In this document: positions 45,208 through 55,591 of the stretch, piece after piece
Position numbering within the stretch: the first letter of the stretch is position 1
How the letters are laid out: each line of letters begins with the position of its first letter
Origin: Pseudo-nitzschia pungens
Taxonomy: Eukaryota > Bacillariophyta > Bacillariophyceae > Bacillariales > Bacillariaceae
Length of the DNA stretch: 64,000 nt
Direction: 5' to 3'
Assembly: GCA_037355855.1 (NCBI GenBank)
Contig: CM074761.1
Location: 3,119,346-3,183,345, forward strand
Translations under genes and position numbers: made by a program
Notes under the pieces: model-generated
Databases searched by the model: none
What the model was told of the DNA's origin: nothing
Seen by the model: the letters and a program-made list of their open reading frames with translations, nothing else

Positions 45208-47071
45208 TGTAATTGCAATTCTCCTTACTCTTTTTCGTGGAGTGATCGAGTTTATTCGAAATGACTGGATGACGATCGGTGTTTTTTGTGTTACTCTCCC
45301 TTACTTTGATTTTGTGCTGGAATGCTGATGTTCCAAAACCCATCAGTATCACTAAGAAATTGTGAAGAACACGTTGTTACTATTATTTTTTTATAACAGT
45401 AAAATTTCTTTCTTTGTTCGCGCTCCAGAATGCGAACGCTGAAAGTGTCAGTATCGATACAGAACGTTGCTCGGAAGCAGGAGACATTGTAACTGGCATC
45501 TTTTTGTCCGAATCTTGAGGTTATGCAGTAGTGACGCACACGAGGTGAAGGTTCCTCCACAGGATGGGAACAACCTAACAGTACTAGGACCTTACTCGTA
45601 CTTGGGTATGTTGGAAGTTTAGACCCACATCATCCGGTCGGTCGTGTCATGGGTAATAGGCTGGGCAATTGTTAGGGAGCCGAGATCGCCCTCCTCAAGA
45701 CTTGGGTTTGCATCTGATAGGCACATAGTACTCGTGCTTTGAATTCAAAAACTTATTTCGTGGGTCCTATCACTTTTTTCTATTAAGTCCCGGATCCGAT
45801 CATTGTACTTAAGAATATTTAGGGGGTATTATCTAGTTTTAGAACAAACCAATCACACATAAATTTAAAGCGAGTCGTCCATAATATTTTTCGTCGGACC
45901 CAACTACTGTACTATCCAAGTGAGAATTGAGAATGTGGGATGACTTCTCAATCAAACTCATCTCTGAGGATGCACCGGACCCTTGGTTGTAAGGTGTTTT
46001 TGTGATAGAGGATGCTGGGGCCCAGTGTAGGGATCTATACCGGAGCTACATACCCTACTAGCTCGTAGCAGTCTGCATAACAGCACACTTAACAGGCATC
46101 CAGGAGCAGCATTGAATCGCTACTACTCTACTACTGCTGGTGGTGGTAGTAGTAGTACTACATCATTCCGTAGTAGGCTACGACTACTGGCTACTACCTA
46201 CTACTACTGCCTACTGCCTAATGGCCAAAACAGCATCGTGGATACTACAGAGGGATATGGTTCGTACGCACGATTATTTACTATTGGGATACCCAGCCTT
46301 GCAGTTAGCTCACCGGCAAGCAAGTGAAGCCCAAGCAAACAGGACCCAAATACGATTTTGATTCATTCAAAACAGATGATGAAAGCACAGCTCTACAATA
46401 AATAAGGTTAAGATTTACCGTGCGTTCAGTAAGATAGTGACAGAATTGTTGATACGGTACTGTAAAGAGAGATAATCTTACGGTACGAGTAAGGTTACGC
46501 AAGGAAATACAAAGTACGTACTTCGTACGAAGTAGTACAGTACTTATAGTACTAAGTAATCTTACGTATAGAGCTACTGGACTCGGGTCTCGGACCAGGT
46601 CATTCTAAAACGGGACTCGCGACTGAAGGTTGAACTCGTGACCGAAAAATCCGGTACCAACCTCAAGGACGACGACTCACTCGTTAGAGTGACTCTCTTC
46701 CAGAAGATCCGCAGTGGAAAAGGTTCAACAACGCGCGTAGACACGCAAACTCAAAAAAGAACAAAAGAGAACGAGAGATGTCATCTGTTTGTTGGGAAGA
46801 TACTTTCTTTTCCGCCTGGTTGATGTTTGTTTGTGAATTTTTTTCCGAGTTTTTCCTTGTCTCGCTTCAAGCAATCATCGGCTGTGGTAGTTACGTTGCA
46901 TTCCGTACCCGTCCTGCTTCTTCTCGATTATCTACGTAACCTTACGCATTGCATTGCTTGTTGGTTGTTGCTGTCACCGTTTCGAAACTCCAATCCATCC
47001 CATCAAGCGACCGACTAGTTGTTGTCACAAATTCCATCCCAGACCGATTCCAAACCAAGAAACATCCAATC
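45208..47071. other. Intergenic region with simple repeats
   Basis: Upstream of the secreted-protein gene and the light-harvesting gene, so it should hold both promoters. Contains CTACTACTCTACTACTGC and GGTGGTAGTAGTAGTAC tracts (46118-46160), several GTAAGGTTACG-type words at 46403-46500 and GTAACCTTACG near 46937. No gene was supported. Confidence 0.45.
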
Positions 47072-47829
47072 ATGAAGACCTTCTGCATCCTTTCTGCCCT
47101 TGTCGCTTCCGCGGCCGCCTTTGCCCCCAACGCTCACCAGAGCACCTCCACTGCCTTGAAGGCTGCTGACTTCAAGAGTGAGGTCGGTGCTCAGATGCCT
47201 CTTGGATTCTGGGATCCTATGAACATGGTTGGCTCCGGAGATCAGGGCCGATTCGACCGCTTGCGGGAGGTTGAGGTCAAGCACGGACGTATTGCGTGAG
47301 TAATCACTCCTCTCCCTTTTCAAGGAAAACAAGAGGTATCACTCTTGGTGGCGGTTCGGTGCAACAAAGCGCAAAACAAGTTATCAACAAGGCTCTCACC
47401 TATTTTGTCCTGCCTATGTCTCCTTTCTTAAAATGTTTATACAGCATGCTTGCTGTCACTGGATACCTCACCACCTACGCCGGTGTCCGATTGGACGGTA
47501 TGGAAGCCATGCCCTCCGGATTCGCGGCTCTTTCGCCCAGCGCCTGGGCCGAGAACCCCGTTGCCAAGTCCCAGATCTACGGAACTGTTATCTTCATTGC
47601 CTTCATGGAATTCTGTGTTATGAAGGACCACCTCGGAAACGCCGAATTCCCAGGTGACTACCGAAACGGTGGATTTGACCTTGGATGGGACAAGTTCGAC
47701 GAAAAGACCAAGCTCCGCAAGCGTGCAATCGAACTCAACAACGGACGTGCCGCCCAGATGGGAATCCTCGGACTCATGGTCCACGAAAAGATGGGTAACG
47801 TCGCCACCATCCTTCCTTTGGCCAAATAA
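47072..47829 (+). CDS. Fucoxanthin-chlorophyll a/c binding protein (light-harvesting)
   Basis: Exons 47072-47295 and 47445-47829 with a 149-nt GTGAGT...ACAG intron; the join restores KHGRIA-MLAVTGYL. The 202-residue precursor starts MKTFCILSALVASAAAFAPN, a signal peptide ending in AAAFAP, the diatom plastid-import signature with the required phenylalanine. Helix 1 contains REVEVKHGR (Glu-His-Gly-Arg chlorophyll ligands), helix 2 is QIYGTVIFIAFMEF, and helix 3 contains RAIELNNGRAAQMGILGLM, the second chlorophyll-binding motif. Length and motifs fit the Lhcf-type major antenna that binds fucoxanthin and chlorophyll a/c in the thylakoid. Codon use is strongly biased to C-ending codons, as in highly expressed genes. 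Confidence 0.97.
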
Positions 47830-48687
47830 ACAGGCGACGAAGGGTGTAAACCACATTTACAAGGCAGCAGTGCCGTGCCCCCATTCGGCCCGATAGGTTG
47901 TGCTGTTGGGAAGGGTGGTGCGGGCGCCACTTCGCTGCCGCTGCTTGCTACTAGTGCAGTGCGGGCATTTCTTGGCGGGGATCGCGGTCGATGTTTGGCT
48001 AACTATATGCACGAGCACTCGGCGACGGTTGAACACCATGTATTGGATGGAATCACGCCACGCAAATAATAACAGTGTAACATAAGTAATACATGATTAT
48101 TAGAAAGTGCGAATGAATCTTTACATTTCTGTAAAATAGTTGTTTTGTCACGTTGTAAATAGGGTCCTAGAAATTACATGGTAGACAGGAGCACATAATC
48201 GTTGTCACGAGAAGGATGTTCTCCTCTAGTCGGTGGACGCGATGGGTTGTGCGGATTCAGAAAGTGTTTCGATATTGAATGACAACTGTGCTCCTACTGC
48301 CGACACCGTAAGTTTTCTCGCCCGTGATCCGTGCTGGTTCAATTACATCAATGCCTTGTCGTACCTCGCTGCAAAATCGTAAGAAACAGACAGAGTGTCC
48401 GGCAATTTCGTTTTTGAGTTGAGTTGGCAACCAGAGAATAACGAAAGTTCCAGAGCTAATGTAAGAGTAGATCCCACTAGTGCAACTGTCGCTGCTACTG
48501 CTGTTGGAGCCTCCAGAACATAGCAGAGACAACGTCAAAATCCAACCTCAAACCAACGTGTATACAGCAGATGAATCGGAAACACCTACTTTTGATTAGA
48601 AACAGTCTAGTCTTTTTGCCATTGCCATTAAAAGAAATAGATTGATTCAGAAACTGAAACAAGCAATACCTTTCAAAGATATCAAAC
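47830..48687. other. 3' region of light-harvesting gene and spacer
   Basis: Includes the likely 3' UTR. Open frames here are short and antisense to one another. No gene was supported. Confidence 0.45.
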
Positions 48688-49337
48688 ATGGTAAAGCAAA
48701 CTGGAAGTCAAGCCACCGCAGCTAATGCTGCAGCTGCTGCTGAGGCGACCGCCCGAACCGGAGCTGTTCCCCCTGCCGCAGTTGTCCCTCCTGCTGCCGT
48801 CGGCGCTGGACGAAACAACGCTTCACATGTCCCTCCTCTTCCCCTCGGGTTGCTGCTGCTGGAGCCCCAGTCACCCCTGCTGCTGCTACTCCTGCTCTCG
48901 TATTCGGTGTCGGAGCCTCCAGAGTCCAGCAGGAACCCAATGTAAACATCCAGCCCCGAAATGAAACCATCCTGCTTGCTGTTGCTGAAGAAATAAGAGC
49001 CATGCGCAATGAAGCTGCCGCTCGCCGTTCTGCTGCCCCTGTCCCTGCCCCTGTCCCTGCAGGAGGAGCCACCGTGTCGCCCACTGCCCTAGCAGTTCAT
49101 ACGGCTGCCCAAGTCAATGGTGGTATCTTTGGGTACAAGAATGGAGCGACACTGACTGCAAGACACTTAGACCTCCACAAGGTCCTTACCAGCCTCAGCA
49201 ACCGTGATACGGCGGATGAACTATTCCGAAGTGGTCTTAACAGCATGGACGCTGTACATCTTATCACTCCGGAAAACGATGTCAAGATTCATGCGATCTT
49301 TCAATACCAACCGCCATCCGATGTGCCCCAACCCTGA
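48688..49337 (+). pseudogene. Ala/Pro-rich low-complexity gene, frame-shifted, possibly gag-like
   Basis: An ATG in a good context (TCAAAC-ATG) opens MVKQTGSQATAANAAAAAE and continues to GAGRNNAS; the protein then continues in another frame as PRVAAAGAPVTPAAATPAL...NETILLAVAEEIRAMRNEAAARRSAAP. The end is structured: ARHLDLHKVLTSLSNRD, ELFRSGLNSMDAVHLITPEND. That helical end with an xxGxxSxxxxxxLTxxD pattern reminds me of the start of gag-type proteins in diatom retroelements, but no zinc knuckle, protease or polymerase follows. One missing or two extra bases near 48820-48840 would join the frames. It could be a decayed element or a real gene with an assembly error. Confidence 0.4.
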
Positions 49338-51093
49338 TCTAGTATTTGCCGAACTTGGTTGAACTACCGAACAACCCTCGTTAACCACGACAAGTTTCCA
49401 GACGTGCAGGACTTCACCATGAATTTCCCCCACACTATCCATGACGAACGTCCTTAGTGAATACCATTCTTTTCGACTGGATAGGGTGTCCATTAGTATT
49501 AAAAGAACTGAAGATTGCGAGAATCGCAATAGTCTATAAATCGAGACGAGGAATGTACGCTTTTATTTCCAGGGAAGGATCAGGATCCGGGGACCCTTTT
49601 GTTTACAGGGACGGATCAGGGAGCGCAGTTGCTTGCAAATTGCAAGCAGCACGACCCCCACCATGGCGGTCGTAAGGCCATATTTGTCTATGAACGAAGC
49701 AAAGCTTGACATCAAACCTGAGTGTATGCAACGTAGTCGGCTGCAAAGCCTCTGTTTTGACCGGAGAAGTTCTTCGATTGAATTGAAGTCTGCAAGTATT
49801 TGCAAAACAAAGTATCCCTGAAACTACCAATATCCTCAACAAGATGAACACTTCTACTCATGACGCAGAAAATGTCCTTGTTAGTGCTCACAGTAGATTG
49901 AACTACGTGCAACAACCCTGAAGACATGCCTCCCTAATACCTCCGGACAATGAGTGTAAGGCCCAGGCGCAAGAAACTCAATTTCCCCCTCTTGAAAACA
50001 GAATTTTTTCTTTCCCTGAAGAACAGCGGGGACAATGTGGTATTTTCCTGTCCTGTTGGTATGGAATATTTCCTGTCCTGTCACACTACCGAACGTAGCT
50101 CTTGTGAAAGGCGTCGCGCTACTGCCGAATGTCGATCTTCATATTGTCGATTTCCCAACTACGACGCAGTAGCTGTGTTCGGGACCGACACCACCGAAGA
50201 GACACTGTCCAACACAAATAGTCTGGACAAGGAGCCAAAAATTGCAATTACAACAATAGCTGAACGACATTGCTCACTGCTGCAGTACTTGACGTCGTGA
50301 AAGAATAAACTCTCTCTACCTCGATTCAAGAAAGAACTGCAGACAAATATTTCCAAAATAACCGACCTGCGTTGCATGGATATCATTGGAGCCCAGCATT
50401 ATGAAATGCCACGAAACGAGGATCTACATTCTAGAACTTTAGTACTTCAGCTTTCGTTGAATCGTATGTGGCATATGAATTGCATTGTTGCAATGGTAAT
50501 AGTGAAAGTGAAAGCGATAGTTTACCGGCGGTACATCTTGTCGACCGCCAGACACTTGAACAAAACTCCAGGCATGTCTGTTACTATCGGGTGTTGGTCA
50601 CGGATGCCACAACGGCTGTTCGAGATATTGTTCTGTGTTAGAAAAAAATATGTTTATGTACGTTAAAGATCACACCAACTGATGGGAACGACCATACTAA
50701 CGTGACAGCACCTTGCTATCCGGGTTCCGACTTATTCTAGACGTTTTTGCGGCATAGTTGACAAATGAAAGTTGTCCGCGAAGAACGTTTCTAGTGCTAG
50801 GGGTGCGATGGAGGGGTAGCCTCGTTCCTTCTCCATGAACTGGATCGGAACGATTTGAACAGACAGCAAGTTCTGCGAATTCTGAGATATCCTCTTGTTC
50901 CCTTGATTTAGGCACATATACATTCGTGCGCATAGAGGGAGGAGCTCATTATTGGTAAACGGTTAGTCATTTTGTGAGGTTAGACACATCGAGAGAAAGA
51001 GGAAGGAACAGAAGCCAGCGTAGCCCCGAAAAATATTTCGTAACAACCAATCGTTGGTGTTGAATAACCCGCCTGATGGGGATGCCGAAACAG
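49338..51093. other. Intergenic region, no gene supported
   Basis: Open frames are short and unremarkable. The right part should hold the 3' UTR of the minus-strand kinase-like gene. Confidence 0.45.
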
Positions 51094-53028
51094 TTATGTC
51101 GGCAATATAGGAGGAAGGAGGTAATCCAGAATCATCTGTCGACTGACCCTTTCTTTGTGCTTGAGCCGGTTGTATAGACTGCCCAATCCATACGCCAGGC
51201 GCCGAGCCGTGGGACGTTTCCAAGGATCCGGGAAAAAACAAAGATTCGTGGCCGCAAATAAGGATTGGAGTTCGCGTTTGGTAGTGTTCAGGTATTGCTC
51301 GGGAATTGTTGGTATGGTACCATTGAGTTTTCGGAGGGCAACATCTGCTTTGGTCAGCGCTCCACCCGGCTCTTTGTAGGTCCATGGTTGATGCCGAGTC
51401 ATGGTTTGGTAGATAATGTTTCCCAATCCGTACATGTCGCTTAGCGTCATTTGAACGTAGCTTGTGTTTCGAATTTCTTCGGGGGATCTCCACATATCGC
51501 TTCGAAACTTTACGGGAGCAGGGCATAAATGCTGGTTGTAGTCAATGTTTTGGTCCGTGAAAGCTCTGAACGAGGGCACTAACGCGTTCGTTTCATGAGC
51601 GTCGCTGTTGCCGTTTTTGCTTCTGGGATTCGGTGGATTCTGATGACGACTATTGCTTGATGCATCATTGAGGAGATCTGGTTTCGAATCTATTCGTTTC
51701 TTTCTCATGAATACACCAATGTTGAAGTCGTTCCACTTGATCTTCCCGCTCACCATCACGGTGTTGGCAATAGTGATATCGTTGTGGGCAAAGACGATAG
51801 CTGCTTTTTCATCTCTACAATCAACATCGTAACCTCTTACGACTGTACTATTGTTTGTATCGGTCACCATTGCCACGTGAGGAAGGGCCCGCAAGGCCTG
51901 GATGTCCGCTAATCCTCGTGCCAAATCCCGAGCGACTTTCATTCGGTCTCGAGAACCTATGTCATACCGCTTGACGTAGTCTCTACCCGACGAGTCTGCA
52001 AATTCAGTGAGAACCGATTGTCCACAGAAGCCGTAAGCATCTACGACGTACGGACTAGCAGTCAAACGATCCATGACGATAATATCCGTGGCATGTGCCT
52101 CGAAAGATTGGTTATCAAATTGGCGGTGAAGGTGAAGCATTTTCAGTACCGCTGATGACGACGAGGAACGAATTTTTGTTGATGTTTCGGATCGCTTGGT
52201 TGTTGTATTTGATCGGAGCGCTCGGAGCGTCTCGTTCTGCTTCAATTCCGTTGTGCTTTTAGACTTGGTGTCCAAAGAAACCTTCCAAACACTCCTCCAT
52301 GATCCCTTCATCGAAAGCAAGAAACTTTCGTTTTCAGAAGTTGTTGCAATAGCTAATTCATGGATATTGTTGCAGGTAGGATGGGTCCTGGGGAAAGGCT
52401 TTAGCAAGGGCTCGCACTGTTCGTAGAAAGGCCGCTCGAAATCGAAACGGCCATTATGGTTATCTTCATTGTTTACAGCTACCTTTTCCAATTCCATCTT
52501 CGTCGCTGTGTGCACTGTAGTAGTCAACGAACCCATCGGCACTAATTTCATATGTTCGTCTATGGCAACTGTTCGAGGAATCGGAAGCTTGGCTCCTCGC
52601 GATATTATTGCTTCTCCGGGACCACGAAGGTCCTTGTTGGTTCCGTACAAATTATTTATTGGTTCCTCGTACTCTATATTTTTGTCGTACTTTTTTTGGA
52701 AGTAACCAGTGTTCCTATTGTCACCACCACTACTGATTGTGCTGAGGCGGAGGGCCTTGGCGACAACCGCATGTTCTTCTTCCGCTCGTCTAGTGTTCTC
52801 TCGAAATCCTTTATACATAATAGATTCGATCCGAAACCAACCAACGAGTACAACACCCATAAAAGTCATCAAAAAGAGGCGAGCGCTCGACCATTTGCCT
52901 CTAACTCTCGGTTTGTGGCTCAAAGTACTAGGGGCAGAACAATTTTCCAGGATTTTGTTTCTTCCCCCTCCTGTACGTTCGGACACTACGGGCGACTCCC
53001 AGTGGACAACTTCTGCTGATGCCCGCAT
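51094..53028 (-). CDS. Type II membrane protein kinase-like protein
   Basis: A 644-residue intronless frame from ATG 53028 (MRASAEVVHWESP); the frame opens four codons earlier only with a TTG. A basic tail precedes one membrane helix (ARLFLMTFMGVVLVGWF, about 49-65), so the rest probably faces the secretory lumen. A kinase fold follows: degenerate glycine loop GSWRSVWKV (242-250), candidate lysine in SAVLKMLHL (K296), catalytic loop VFAHNDITIANTVM (D417 and N422 of HxDxxxxN), metal loop DFN (434-436) in place of DFG, SPEE (515-518) in place of APE, and the alpha-F segment LSDMYGLGNIIYQTMT. The key Asp and Asn are kept, so activity is possible. Potential N-glycosylation sites include NQS at 306 and NTS at 521. 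The substrate is unknown. Confidence 0.8.
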   Translation of the reverse strand: MRASAEVVHWESPVVSERTGGGRNKILENCSAPSTLSHKPRVRGKWSSARLFLMTFMGVVLVGWFRIESIMYKGFRENTRRAEEEHAVVAKALRLSTISSGGDNRNTGYFQKKYDKNIEYEEPINNLYGTNKDLRGPGEAIISRGAKLPIPRTVAIDEHMKLVPMGSLTTTVHTATKMELEKVAVNNEDNHNGRFDFERPFYEQCEPLLKPFPRTHPTCNNIHELAIATTSENESFLLSMKGSWRSVWKVSLDTKSKSTTELKQNETLRALRSNTTTKRSETSTKIRSSSSSAVLKMLHLHRQFDNQSFEAHATDIIVMDRLTASPYVVDAYGFCGQSVLTEFADSSGRDYVKRYDIGSRDRMKVARDLARGLADIQALRALPHVAMVTDTNNSTVVRGYDVDCRDEKAAIVFAHNDITIANTVMVSGKIKWNDFNIGVFMRKKRIDSKPDLLNDASSNSRHQNPPNPRSKNGNSDAHETNALVPSFRAFTDQNIDYNQHLCPAPVKFRSDMWRSPEEIRNTSYVQMTLSDMYGLGNIIYQTMTRHQPWTYKEPGGALTKADVALRKLNGTIPTIPEQYLNTTKRELQSLFAATNLCFFPDPWKRPTARRLAYGLGSLYNRLKHKERVSRQMILDYLLPPILPT

Positions 53029-54022
53029 TTTCGCTTTCAATATCTTTTCCTTGTCCCCCTAACTGCACGTAGCCACCTCGCGAAGAGGAATCTAAGGGAT
53101 TGATCGTGAATCGAGTTCTATTCCCATCCCAACAATGTGTGCCTGGTTTTTATCCTCCATCGTAACGACGATTACAGTTTGGAGGTTACGTACGGTACCG
53201 GTAAAATGGTAATTAAAATACTGGAACGTTAGGCTCGCCCAGCTCTGTCCAAACATTGTCTCGTCAATCGTAAATGTTGAATATTCATTTATGATTATTC
53301 GCATTCCTCCAACTCCATTCAACCATCAAACATCGTTTTTTTCAAATCAACACGTGTCGGTCATCGAAAAATACAAAAATACCGTTGATGGAGGAATTTG
53401 CCTAAAATCTTACTGGTACAAGCACAAGTACGGTAATCTTATTGTCCATACTTCATACCGGTAGGAGGTCTTGCATTATTTTGTTGTACGGAGTACGAAG
53501 TAACCTTAGTATTTTAATCCGTCCAACATACCGAACTGAAACTACCGTACGTACATGACCTACCCGGGTATGCACTTATCGATTTTTGCAATCGAAAGAA
53601 CAGAGTTGATCGTTGATACGAGTAATCTTACTAATTACTCGTACACGTAATTACTGTATTTTAAAATTCTACGAAGTAAATTTAGTTGATAGATACCTTT
53701 CGTCATGGTCACCAAAAAGCTTTTTTTTAAAAAAATAAAAACGCTTCTTGTTGATCTTTGATCTTCTTCGTTTGACTCAAATGCTCCAGCATTTTAAACG
53801 TTACCGTATCCTCTGGATATCGTTCTTCTCAGCACCAGGGTTCAAGAACATGATCCAAAAGTATATTTCTTGGTACTTCTAGAGCAAAGCAGAAGAAAAG
53901 GAGAAACCGAGCAAGGCAAAGCAGAGGTAGAAGAGAGGGGAACAGAACGGAAGACACCGACACGTAGCGCCGACAACACCACACAGCATAAATCTGAAAT
54001 CCAGCACCATCTTGTTGAGAAA
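53029..54022. other. Divergent spacer
   Basis: Lies between the kinase-like gene (minus) and the coiled-coil gene (plus). TACGTACGGTACCGGTAAAAT is near 53187, and AAGTAACCTTAG, GAGTAATCTTAC and a T8/A6 homopolymer (about 53721) lie further right. No gene was seen. Confidence 0.45.
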
Positions 54023-55591
54023 ATGAAAGGTCAAATCCATAATTGGTGTCACATCTTGAACATGTCAGAAACAAAATCAATGAAGTCGGTCACGACAAGT
54101 ATTTTCATTGTGGCTTTGCTCTTAACTCTTGCTACTGCAGTTGCCGCGGCAACCCCAGCTCTTACGAATGACCTAGAAGCCTGTGTCACCCAACGTAAAT
54201 TCGAACGGATTCCTGGAAGAAGAAACTTGTTTTCGGCATCAGTTATTCCAATAGTCCGAGGCGGTGGGATTGGTCGTCACGGATCGAAAGGAAACAATCA
54301 ATTGGACGACGAGATTCTTCGGTTGGAGCAGCATTTGCGTCGTGTTCACGAAGAAAAGCGCGCTCTTAAAATGAAAGTGAAACGGAACGCAGAACGATAC
54401 CAGCGGGATCACGGAAGAGAAAATTATAGAGCGGGAAAAGTGAATGCTGGTGGTCCAAAGCAGGAAGAGAAACGGCAGCGCAAACGAGATGCCAACCGAG
54501 ACCAGGAACTATTGTTGCTCGCCAACCTACAACGACTCGAAGCCGAACGAGATTCCCTTCTCGGGGCCAAACAACATCTGGAAGCTCTCAAGACAGAATG
54601 CGAGCACAAGCTAAAGTTGTTGGAAGCTGATCTCTCTGAGTCGGAAATTCGCCAACACGACATCGAGCAGTCGCTGCGGAAAAAAATTTCAGAACTCAAG
54701 GCTTCCCTGGAACGGTCCAGAATCACATTTGGTGACAAAGCGAACAATAATCCCGAGCTCCAGCGATCGATCCAAGAGGCTTGTCAGCGAGCAATTGTCG
54801 ATTTTTGGAACCAGGCTCATGAGAGGCTTCGACAACACGAAGAGGAGTTGCGCATCCGCCTCCAAGAAGAACTGCAGGACGAACGGCGGTTGACCAAGGT
54901 CACCGTCGAAAGGCAAAAGGAGAAGATGCGGGCTCTAGCCCGAGCGATGGCTATTCGAGAACAAGACCTCTGGCAAAATCAGCGGCAACAACCAGCGAAA
55001 AGACCCAAAGGAAAAAAATTGAAACTGCAAAATTCGTCAACAGCTAGTATCCTTAATGAGAAACAAACACTCAAAGACGAACGTGAACAAGAAAAACTGC
55101 GGCTCAAGGCCATTCGTGAGGAAGCGGAACGGAAATCGAGGGAGGAGGAAGAACGACTGTGGTTAGAGCTAGAACGTGGCCTGAAAGAGGAGCGAGAAAA
55201 GCTAGAGCGAAAGCGGATGCGAGAAGAAGAAGAACGAAAACGGTGCGAACGGGAGGAGCTAGAACGAAAGCGAATCCTCCAGCTACACGCCCAGCAGGAA
55301 CAAGAGCGTCTACACCAAAAACAGCGGCAGAAGCAAGAGAAAGGCGAGCAGGAAATATGCGATTCCTTGGAAGATTCTGAATCTCAACGAAGTTATCGTT
55401 TTGATCTGCGTGGGATCTTCGGTTCGAATCTCTTTCGGTCGTGTGCGTCAGAGACATCTTTGTCACAACAACCGTTACAGGAACCGATGCCTGCATCGAT
55501 CGAGAATTACCGACAGCGGGTTCCTTGGCAACCACTGTCTCTCCCACCGAAGGAAGTGGTTCGAATTACATCGAGTTCGTCGTCGGATTAG
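54023..55591 (+). CDS. Signal-bearing coiled-coil protein
   Basis: I start at ATG 54023 (MKGQIHNW); ATGs at 54062 and 54080 are alternatives that put the hydrophobic segment SIFIVALLLTLATAVAAA closer to the N-terminus, as in a signal peptide. Then comes a short Arg/Gly region (IPIVRGGGIGRHG), followed by a very long charged helix from about QLDDEILRLEQHLRRVHEEKRAL to HQKQRQKQEKGEQE, heavy in Glu, Arg, Lys and Leu heptads, hence coiled coil. The C-terminal 80 residues are different: YRFDLRGIFGSNLF, then a Pro/Ser-rich end RITSSSSSD. No family was recognised. Because of the leader it may work in the ER, plastid periphery or cell wall; a signal anchor is also possible. About 522 residues, no intron. 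Confidence 0.75.
   Translation: MKGQIHNWCHILNMSETKSMKSVTTSIFIVALLLTLATAVAAATPALTNDLEACVTQRKFERIPGRRNLFSASVIPIVRGGGIGRHGSKGNNQLDDEILRLEQHLRRVHEEKRALKMKVKRNAERYQRDHGRENYRAGKVNAGGPKQEEKRQRKRDANRDQELLLLANLQRLEAERDSLLGAKQHLEALKTECEHKLKLLEADLSESEIRQHDIEQSLRKKISELKASLERSRITFGDKANNNPELQRSIQEACQRAIVDFWNQAHERLRQHEEELRIRLQEELQDERRLTKVTVERQKEKMRALARAMAIREQDLWQNQRQQPAKRPKGKKLKLQNSSTASILNEKQTLKDEREQEKLRLKAIREEAERKSREEEERLWLELERGLKEEREKLERKRMREEEERKRCEREELERKRILQLHAQQEQERLHQKQRQKQEKGEQEICDSLEDSESQRSYRFDLRGIFGSNLFRSCASETSLSQQPLQEPMPASIENYRQRVPWQPLSLPPKEVVRITSSSSSD

Noticed and set aside
45640..46360. Possible LTR or retroelement remnant
   Set aside because: No terminal repeats, primer-binding site or coding remnant could be identified by eye.
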